DNA from: Methanobrevibacter sp.
Lineage (GTDB): Archaea > Methanobacteriota > Methanobacteria > Methanobacteriales > Methanobacteriaceae
Length of the DNA: 7,996 nucleotides
Direction: 5' to 3'
Assembly (NCBI GenBank): GCA_031261945.1
Contig: JAISIQ010000039.1
Location: 1-7,996, forward strand
The position numbers and the translations under genes were made by a program. A model generated the notes under the pieces. It saw only the letters and a list, made by a program, of their open reading frames with translations. It was not told the DNA's origin and ran no database searches. Position 1 is the first letter of the stretch, and every line of letters begins with the position of its first letter. Shown piece after piece: positions 1 to 5,239 of this stretch.

Positions 1-801
1 AATATTCAAGATTTTCTTTACTTAGTTTCAAAAGCTATTGTAACTAAATATAATGGAAAAAATAGTAATATTAAGTTAATATCTACTAAAGTTCCTACTA
101 AACCATCAGGAAATAATAAACTTGGACGATTAGTGAAGAAGAACTATGCTGCTGCGGCTTCTTCTGTAGCTAGTCACATTGAAAAAAATAAACGAGCTCC
201 TAATTATGTTTCAACAAGCTTAGGAAAACTCCAGTATCAATCTACTATTTATGTTCTTTCAAGAGTAGGAGCATATGTTTATAAAAATAAAGTTTTAGCT
301 AACTATGTGGACGTAACTGCATCAAGTCAAAGTAAAATCAATGGTGGAACTAAATCTGTTAACACTGGATCAAGTTCTAGTTCTGTATCTACTGCTTCAA
401 TTAGTGCATTAGCTACTTCTTTAACTAAAGGATGCACTACACAATTACAAAAAGCAACTGTAATTTATAATTGGGTTCGAGATAAGATTGCATATGAATT
501 CTATTATAATACTAAATATGGTGCGGCAAAAACATTATCTCTCAAAAAAGGAAACTGTGTTGATCAAACACATCTTTTAATAGCACTCTTTAGGAAAGTT
601 GGTTTAGAAGCAAGATATGTTAATGGTAATTGTGATTTCACTTCTTCTGGCTGGATAGGTCATGTTTGGGGAGAAGTTAAAGTAGGTAGTAAATGGTACA
701 CTGTTGATACTACAAGTAGTAGAAACTCTTTTGGTGTTGTTAAGAATTGGAATACAAATACAGAGAAGATTACGGGACGTTACACCTCAATATCTTTCTA
801 A
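1..801 (+). CDS. Pseudomurein endoisopeptidase-like protein (peptidase C71 / transglutaminase fold), 5' truncated
   Basis: The frame is open from the first base to TAA at 799-801, giving 266 visible residues. The true start lies upstream; the GTG at 133 falls inside a repeat and is not a start. Visible residues 1-42 are the end of one pseudomurein-binding repeat (FLYLVSKAIV), residues 45-105 are a second (RAPNYVSTSLGKLQYQS), and a Ser/Thr-rich linker follows to about 133. The C-terminal domain (about 134-266) has a transglutaminase-type Cys-His-Asp triad: Cys186 in GNCVDQ, His221 in GHVWGE and Asp236 in YTVDTTSS. This order of binding repeats then catalytic domain is that of PeiW and PeiP, which cleave the Ala-epsilon-Lys isopeptide cross-link of pseudomurein. 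It probably acts outside the cell in wall remodelling or autolysis. The signal peptide cannot be seen. An adhesin with a transglutaminase domain is the main alternative. Confidence 0.85.
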   Translation, partial: NIQDFLYLVSKAIVTKYNGKNSNIKLISTKVPTKPSGNNKLGRLVKKNYAAAASSVASHIEKNKRAPNYVSTSLGKLQYQSTIYVLSRVGAYVYKNKVLANYVDVTASSQSKINGGTKSVNTGSSSSSVSTASISALATSLTKGCTTQLQKATVIYNWVRDKIAYEFYYNTKYGAAKTLSLKKGNCVDQTHLLIALFRKVGLEARYVNGNCDFTSSGWIGHVWGEVKVGSKWYTVDTTSSRNSFGVVKNWNTNTEKITGRYTSISF

Positions 802-818
802 ACATTAATAATTTTTAT

Positions 819-855
819 TAGCTATTTATTAATTTACTTAAATAGCTATTTTTTT
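819..855 (+). terminator. Hairpin plus T-tract after the endoisopeptidase-like gene
   Basis: The arms TAGCTATTTA (819-828) and TAAATAGCTA (839-848) pair perfectly over 10 bp with a 10-nt loop, and seven T residues follow directly (849-855). It lies 17 nt after the stop. It looks like an intrinsic terminator; archaea often terminate on U-runs alone, so the stem may instead protect the 3' end. Confidence 0.65.
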
Positions 856-881
856 AATTTTTAATTTAAATTTTATTCATG

Positions 882-894
882 ATATAATTTTATA
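882..894 (+). promoter_or_regulatory. Candidate TATA box for the first glycosidase-like gene
   Basis: ATATAATTTTATA resembles an archaeal TATA element. Transcription starting about 25 nt downstream (near 910-918) would leave a short leader that still contains the Shine-Dalgarno at 928-932. The surrounding DNA is so A+T-rich that the exact box is uncertain. Confidence 0.35.
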
Positions 895-927
895 GAAATA
901 TCATATTGTTATATATAGTTTATCAAT

Positions 928-942
928 GGAGGATTTTTTATT
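928..942 (+). promoter_or_regulatory. Shine-Dalgarno and proposed ATT start codon
   Basis: GGAGG at 928-932 is followed by 7 nt and then ATT at 940-942, the same spacing as acs has to its ATG (GGGGG, 7 nt). The reading frame has TAG at 916-918 and no ATG, GTG or TTG until TTG at 1282, which lies well after a clear signal peptide. The site therefore decides the start in favour of a non-canonical ATT. Confidence 0.7.
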
Positions 943-3090
943 AAAATCAAATCTAGATATATTAAACTAATATTATTATTTTCATTAATTGTAGTTTTAG
1001 GAGCAAGTGTTAGTTTTGCTGAAGATAGTACTAATGTTAATTCTCAATCTACTCCTATTTCTGAAGAATCTATAAATTATGCTGATTCTTCTAATAATCA
1101 AGTTAATGATAATAAAGAATCTTTAGAAGGTTCACAATCTTCTGATTCTACTTCTAAAAATACTGCTAATAATATTAATACTACTACTAATTCTAATGCT
1201 AAAAAGGATTCTAATTCTAATGTTATTAAAGCAGCTGGAGGTAGTAGTGAACCAAAAAGTTTAACTCAGGCTAATATATTATTGGGTGCTAAGAATGTTT
1301 ATAAGTACATTAAAACATATAAAAAACTCCCTAATTCTGTAACTATTGCAGGTACTAAGTTTTCTATGCCCGAATTCCTATATTTAATGAGTAAAACTAT
1401 TGTTTATAAATATAAAAAATCTAATTCTAATGTTAATGTTAAATATAATATTAAAAATCCTTCTAAACCAAGTGGAGTTAAGATTAAAGGGAAATTAACT
1501 AAATATAATTATAGGGGCTATGCAAACAATATCATAAAATTCATCAATGCCTATAATAAGGCTCCTAATAATGTTAATACTAAATTAGGTAAAATGTACT
1601 ATCAGACAGCTATTTATACTTATTCAAGGATATTGGCTTGGAGTTATTCTAACAAAAAAGCTCTTCCAAATTATATTTCATTAAATATCAAATCTACTCA
1701 TTCAATGAACAAATATCTTCCTAAATTTACTGCTTCAAGTTCTTCATCTTCTTCATCAGCATCTACAAAAAAATTATCTCAAAGTGCTATTTGGTCTGCA
1801 TCAAAGTCTGTTAAGAGCTATGTACTTAAATATGGCCATTTACCAAATTCTGTTACAATTTCAGGTAAAAAATTATCTATGGCTCAATATATGTATCTTG
1901 TTTCTAAAGCAATTGCTTATAAGTATAAAGGTTCTTCTGTTGCTATGACTATTAAAACAAATGTAAAAGATCCTGCTAGTCCTTTTGGAGATACAATAAA
2001 GAAAGTCATACCTAAATCTAAATATTATGATATAGCTAAGAGAACTTATCAATATATTAATAAATATAATCAAGCTCCTAATTATGTAAGCTCGAATTAT
2101 GGTAAATTACAATATCAAACAGCTATCTATGCATTTGCAAGAATTGGAGCATATCTTGCTAATTATAAAAAAATACCAAGTTCTGTAACTGTAAAAGTTG
2201 CTAAAACACATAATTTAAATAAATATAAACCATCAAGTGCTAGTGTTAGTAGTAGTGTTAGTAGTAATGGAGCTTCAACAAATAAAATAAAAAGTAATAA
2301 TAAGAATGCTATTTGGGTTCATTCTGGTGATATGAATGAAAATAGTGGGACTAATAATCCTCTTAACTTAAGTTTATTAGTTGAATATGGAATTGGAAAT
2401 GTTTTTATACATGAAGATATTTTTAAAAGGAGTGATGCTCGTAGTTGGATTAAAGAAGCAGCAGGTAAAGGAATTAAAGTCCATATCTGGTTTACTTGTT
2501 TCTATGATGTTAAAAATAAAAAATGGATCAATCCTGTAAGTGGTGGAAAAGTAAATCAAGCATACTTCAATAAAATGATAACAAGGGCAAAAACTTATGT
2601 TAAGTATGATGGAGTTGCAGGCATCCATTTAGATTATCTTAGATATCCTGGAACTGCATATCAAACTAATGGAGGAACAAAAGCTATCACTGAATTTGTA
2701 AGACAATTGAATGTTGCTGTAAAAGCTATTAATCCTAAAATAATTCTCTCAGCAGCAGTAATGCCTGAAACTTATAATAATGATTATTATTATGGTCAAG
2801 ACATTCCTCAATTAGGAAAATATCTGGATGTCATTGTTCCTATGATTTATGAAGGGAATTATAAGGCAAATAATGCTTGGATAACTTCAACAACTAAATG
2901 GTTTGTACAAAATTCTGGAGGAGCTGAAATCTGGGGAGGATTACAAGGTTATTATTCTGATAGTAATACTAAAAAACTTTCTGTTTCTGCATTAAAAGCA
3001 GATGTTTCATCTGTTCTTAAAGGCGGAGCTCCAGGAATAGCTATTTTTCGATGGGGTACTGCTAATTTATTTAGCTTATTGAATTTATAA
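940..3090 (+). CDS. Secreted pseudomurein-binding protein with glycosidase-like catalytic domain (paralog A)
   Basis: The 716-residue product is exported. Residues 1-27 form a signal peptide: basic KIKSRYIK, a hydrophobic core, then cleavage after SVSFA27. A Ser/Asn/Thr-rich linker (28-107) contains VIKAAG (95-100). Four pseudomurein-binding units follow at about 108-160, 187-240, 277-330 and 360-410, with a poly-Ser linker (266-276) between the pairs. The C-terminal domain (about 457-716) resembles glycoside-hydrolase-like TIM barrels (GHL10/GHL13 type). Its motifs are FIHED (489-493), KVHIWFTCFY (513-522), GIHLDYLRYPG (561-571), SAAVMPET (604-611), PMIYEGNY (634-641) and FRWG (703-706). Asp565, Glu610 and perhaps Glu638 are candidate catalytic acids. 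The likely role is hydrolysis or remodelling of pseudomurein glycan beside the isopeptidase gene. The family match is by motif memory, so the substrate is inferred. The start is the ATT at 940; starting at TTG 1282 would delete the signal peptide and part of repeat 1. Confidence 0.82.
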   Translation: MKIKSRYIKLILLFSLIVVLGASVSFAEDSTNVNSQSTPISEESINYADSSNNQVNDNKESLEGSQSSDSTSKNTANNINTTTNSNAKKDSNSNVIKAAGGSSEPKSLTQANILLGAKNVYKYIKTYKKLPNSVTIAGTKFSMPEFLYLMSKTIVYKYKKSNSNVNVKYNIKNPSKPSGVKIKGKLTKYNYRGYANNIIKFINAYNKAPNNVNTKLGKMYYQTAIYTYSRILAWSYSNKKALPNYISLNIKSTHSMNKYLPKFTASSSSSSSSASTKKLSQSAIWSASKSVKSYVLKYGHLPNSVTISGKKLSMAQYMYLVSKAIAYKYKGSSVAMTIKTNVKDPASPFGDTIKKVIPKSKYYDIAKRTYQYINKYNQAPNYVSSNYGKLQYQTAIYAFARIGAYLANYKKIPSSVTVKVAKTHNLNKYKPSSASVSSSVSSNGASTNKIKSNNKNAIWVHSGDMNENSGTNNPLNLSLLVEYGIGNVFIHEDIFKRSDARSWIKEAAGKGIKVHIWFTCFYDVKNKKWINPVSGGKVNQAYFNKMITRAKTYVKYDGVAGIHLDYLRYPGTAYQTNGGTKAITEFVRQLNVAVKAINPKIILSAAVMPETYNNDYYYGQDIPQLGKYLDVIVPMIYEGNYKANNAWITSTTKWFVQNSGGAEIWGGLQGYYSDSNTKKLSVSALKADVSSVLKGGAPGIAIFRWGTANLFSLLNL

Positions 3091-3143
3091 TAGCTGTTTA
3101 TAATATATTTTAAATAGCTATTTTCTTTAAATAGCTATTTTTT
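3089..3143 (+). terminator. Double, overlapping hairpins with T-tracts after paralog A
   Basis: Arm 3089-3100 (AATAGCTGTTTA, which includes the last two bases of the stop codon) pairs with TAAATAGCTATT (3111-3122), 12 bp with one G-U pair. A second hairpin can form from TAGCTATTT (3115-3123) and AAATAGCTA (3129-3137), followed by six T residues (3138-3143). The two stems share bases and so exclude each other. The candidate TATA-like stretch for the next gene (about 3098-3110) lies in the same loop region. Confidence 0.6.
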
Positions 3144-3173
3144 CATTTTTTTATTTTCATTTATTTTGATTAA

Positions 3174-3189
3174 GGGGGTATAATTTATT
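3174..3189 (+). promoter_or_regulatory. Shine-Dalgarno and proposed ATT start codon
   Basis: GGGGG at 3174-3178 is followed by 8 nt and then ATT at 3187-3189. A stop (TAA 3181-3183) lies two codons upstream in the same frame, and the first in-frame ATG is at 3643, so the start must lie close to 3187. ATA at 3196 and ATT at 3220 are less well spaced alternatives. No ATG, GTG or TTG is available before the signal peptide. Confidence 0.65.
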
Positions 3190-4818
3190 AATAATATAAA
3201 CAATAATGATTTTTTTGATATTAAATTTACTAATAACTCTTTTAAATTTTTATCTGTCATATTATTATTTTTAATAGCTATTTTTTTAACATCTAGTGTT
3301 AGTTTTGCAGAAAATAATATTGAAAATATTGATGAAGATAGTAGTGTAAATGATAATGATATATCTAATGTTGGGTCTAAACTATCTGAAAGTTCTTCTA
3401 ATAATGCAGGTCTTGTTTCAAGCACTCAATCAAGTTCTTCAAATTCTCAATCAGTAATTAAAGCAGCCGGTCCGGGAATTTCTTATTCTAAATCTAAATT
3501 AAAAGCTGTAAAATCATCACAAATTATTTCTCAAGCTAATATAGTTTCCTCTGCATATTCTCTAAATAAGTATATAAAAAAATATAAAAAACTTCCAAAA
3601 TATATTAGTGTTTCAGGATATAAATTTTCTATACCTGAATTTATGTATTTAATGTCTAAAACAATTGAATATAAATATAAAAAAGTAAGTAGTTCTGTTA
3701 CACCAAAATATAATGTAAAAAATCCAAATAAGCCATCTGGGACTAATGTCAAGGTGAGAATTTCATCTAAAAAATATTTTAGTTATGCTAAATCTACATC
3801 AAATTTTATAAAGAGGTATGGCAAAGCTCCTAACTATGTAAAAATTTCTAAAAATAAAAGAATGCAATATCAAACAGCTATTTATCTATTTTCATCAGTA
3901 TTGTCTTATAATTTTCTTAAAAAGAAACTTCCATCAAATAGATATATAAGTGTGAAAAAATCTCATTCAATGAATAAATATATTCCAAAATTCACAAGAA
4001 GCTCTAAAACTAAATCTATTCCTAATCATAATTCTATATGGGTAAGAGCTGAACATATGAATTCAATAAATCTTAAAAAGATTTCAGAGTCAGGTATTGG
4101 GAATATTTTCATTCATGAAGTAGCTATTAATAAGTATGGAAAAACTAAAGTAATAAAATGGGCTAAATCTGCAGCACAAAAAGGAATTAAAGTTCATTTA
4201 TGGATTCAATGTTTCTATGAAAAGGGAAAATGGATAAATCCAGTAAATACAAAAACAAAGAGCTATAATTATGCTTATTTTAATAAAATTCTTAAAAAAA
4301 TCAAAACATACTCAAAAATGAATTATATTGCAGGAATTCAGTTAGATTATTTAAGATATCCCGGTACTGCTTATAAATATCGATATTCAAATGGAGTAAC
4401 TGGTGAAAAAGCTATTACTAAATTTGTCCAGAAAGTTTATAAAGTAATAAACACATATAACCCAAATATAATCATCTCAGCATCTGTAATGCCCGAAACA
4501 AGTTCAAATAGCTATTATTATGGTCAAAATATGCCAAAGATAGGTAAGTATTTGGATATAATTACTCCTATGATTTATAAAGGAAATTATGGCAAAAATA
4601 CTGCTTGGATTAAATCCACTACTCAATGGTTTGTTAAAAATTCTGGAGGTGCGAGAATTTGGAGTGGTTTACAAACTTATGTAAGTGATAATAATCCAAA
4701 AGCTCTTTCAACTTCATCACTCCATACTGATTGTTTATCCGCAATCAACGGTGGAGCAAAGGGAATAGCTTTATTTAGATGGGGCTTAACAAAATTGTTT
4801 AATTTTTTGAAATTATAA
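3187..4818 (+). CDS. Secreted pseudomurein-binding protein with glycosidase-like catalytic domain (paralog B)
   Basis: The 543-residue product is a shorter paralog of the preceding gene. Residues 1-41 are a signal peptide with an Asn/Asp-rich n-region, a hydrophobic core (about 21-36) and cleavage after SVSFA41, the same cleavage motif as its neighbour. A Ser/Asn linker contains VIKAAG (90-95). Only two pseudomurein-binding units are present (about 112-165 and 194-245). The C-terminal domain (about 282-543) aligns throughout with paralog A: FIHEV (308-312), GIQLDYLRYPG (383-393), SASVMPET (431-438), PMIYKGNY (461-468) and FRWG (530-533). Asp387 and Glu437 are kept, but His563 and Glu638 of paralog A are replaced by Gln385 and Lys465. 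This could change activity or specificity. It is probably a wall hydrolase anchored non-covalently to pseudomurein; the glycan substrate is inferred. Tandem duplication followed by loss or gain of one repeat pair explains the pair. Starting at ATG 3643 would remove the signal peptide and half of the first repeat. Confidence 0.8.
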   Translation: MNNINNNDFFDIKFTNNSFKFLSVILLFLIAIFLTSSVSFAENNIENIDEDSSVNDNDISNVGSKLSESSSNNAGLVSSTQSSSSNSQSVIKAAGPGISYSKSKLKAVKSSQIISQANIVSSAYSLNKYIKKYKKLPKYISVSGYKFSIPEFMYLMSKTIEYKYKKVSSSVTPKYNVKNPNKPSGTNVKVRISSKKYFSYAKSTSNFIKRYGKAPNYVKISKNKRMQYQTAIYLFSSVLSYNFLKKKLPSNRYISVKKSHSMNKYIPKFTRSSKTKSIPNHNSIWVRAEHMNSINLKKISESGIGNIFIHEVAINKYGKTKVIKWAKSAAQKGIKVHLWIQCFYEKGKWINPVNTKTKSYNYAYFNKILKKIKTYSKMNYIAGIQLDYLRYPGTAYKYRYSNGVTGEKAITKFVQKVYKVINTYNPNIIISASVMPETSSNSYYYGQNMPKIGKYLDIITPMIYKGNYGKNTAWIKSTTQWFVKNSGGARIWSGLQTYVSDNNPKALSTSSLHTDCLSAINGGAKGIALFRWGLTKLFNFLKL

Positions 4819-4974
4819 TTTTATAATTTCTTTTGTCTTTTGTCTTTTGTCTTTTTTATATTTTTATTATTTTTTTTATTATTTCTTTTTATTCTTGATT
4901 TTTTATTATTTTTTGTACTTTTATTTCTATTTCTACTTTTATTTCTGTTTTTTACTTTTATTTTTATTTTTAAA
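4819..4974 (+). terminator. Long T-rich tract after paralog B, likely terminator region
   Basis: About 150 nt directly after the stop are overwhelmingly T on the + strand, with repeated runs of five or more T. No strong G+C hairpin is present; a weak palindrome AAATTATAATTT overlaps the stop codon. Archaeal termination works at U-runs, so a transcript end is expected here. Any reading frame through it is only Phe/Leu/Tyr low complexity. Confidence 0.55.
4830..4855 (+). repeat. Tandem heptamer CTTTTGT, three perfect copies plus a partial
   Basis: CTTTTGT occurs at 4830-4836, 4837-4843 and 4844-4850, followed by CTTTT. It is the ordered start of the T-rich tract and was probably made by slippage. 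Confidence 0.85.
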
Positions 4975-5101
<127 letters not shown>

Positions 5102-5123
5102 TAGTATTAAAAACTAATTTATC

Positions 5124-5135
5124 ATGATTAATCAT
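5124..5135. promoter_or_regulatory. 12-bp perfect palindrome upstream of the acs TATA box
   Basis: ATGATTAATCAT is its own reverse complement and ends 3-4 bp before the candidate TATA box at about 5138. This position, at or just upstream of the TFB recognition element, is where archaeal repressors or activators often bind. No regulator is identified. Confidence 0.4.
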
Positions 5136-5137
5136 CA

Positions 5138-5150
5138 TAAAATATATATA
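5138..5150 (+). promoter_or_regulatory. Candidate TATA box for acs
   Basis: TAAAATATATATA is the strongest TATA-like element between paralog B and acs. Initiation about 25 nt downstream would fall near 5168-5175 and leave a leader of roughly 65-70 nt before ATG 5240, which contains the hairpin at 5197-5214. Confidence 0.45.
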
Positions 5151-5196
5151 CTATACTAATCAAATAAATAAATAGATAATCTAAATTAATAAAAAA

Positions 5197-5214
5197 CTAC
5201 CTAGATTTAGGTAG
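5197..5214 (+). promoter_or_regulatory. Perfect inverted repeat in the predicted acs leader
   Basis: CTACCTA (5197-5203) and TAGGTAG (5208-5214) are exact reverse complements around GATT. In RNA this is a 7-bp stem with a tetraloop, 13 nt before the Shine-Dalgarno. In DNA it could be an operator. The right arm contains TTTAGGT, also found in the dyad upstream of the DtxR-family gene. Confidence 0.5.
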
Positions 5215-5227
5215 ATAATTAAAATAA

Positions 5228-5232
5228 GGGGG
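5228..5232 (+). promoter_or_regulatory. Shine-Dalgarno of acs
   Basis: GGGGG lies 7 nt before ATG 5240 and supports translation from there, so the poly-Asn extension is expected to be made. A weaker AAAGG (5345-5349) lies 7 nt before the internal ATG at 5357 (Met40), leaving a shorter product possible. Confidence 0.7.
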
Positions 5233-5239
5233 TTTTAAA

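Noticed and set aside
133..135. GTG as the start of the endoisopeptidase-like gene
   Set aside because: The frame is open to base 1 and encodes the end of another binding repeat upstream, so the gene is truncated by the window edge.
926..970. 14-codon ATG frame overlapping the start of paralog A
   Set aside because: Its ATG overlaps the Shine-Dalgarno itself and has no ribosome site of its own; out of frame with the signal peptide.
1282..1284. TTG as the start of paralog A
   Set aside because: It lies inside the first repeat, lacks a Shine-Dalgarno, and would discard an intact signal peptide.
1873..2073. Minus-strand open frame inside paralog A
   Set aside because: It is antisense to a clear binding repeat, with no recognisable domain or Shine-Dalgarno; a shadow of A+T-rich coding DNA.
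2377..2628. Minus-strand open frame inside paralog A catalytic domain
   Set aside because: It lies opposite conserved motifs on the + strand and has no protein features of its own.
3135..3425. Minus-strand open frame over the start of paralog B
   Set aside because: It spans the intergenic hairpin and the signal peptide of paralog B; composition reflects the opposite strand.
3643..3645. ATG as the start of paralog B
   Set aside because: It lies in the middle of the first binding repeat and loses the signal peptide; the frame is open and protein-like back to 3187.
3531..3752. Minus-strand open frame inside the first repeat of paralog B
   Set aside because: Its hydrophobic residues are the complement of Lys/Asn-rich coding sequence.
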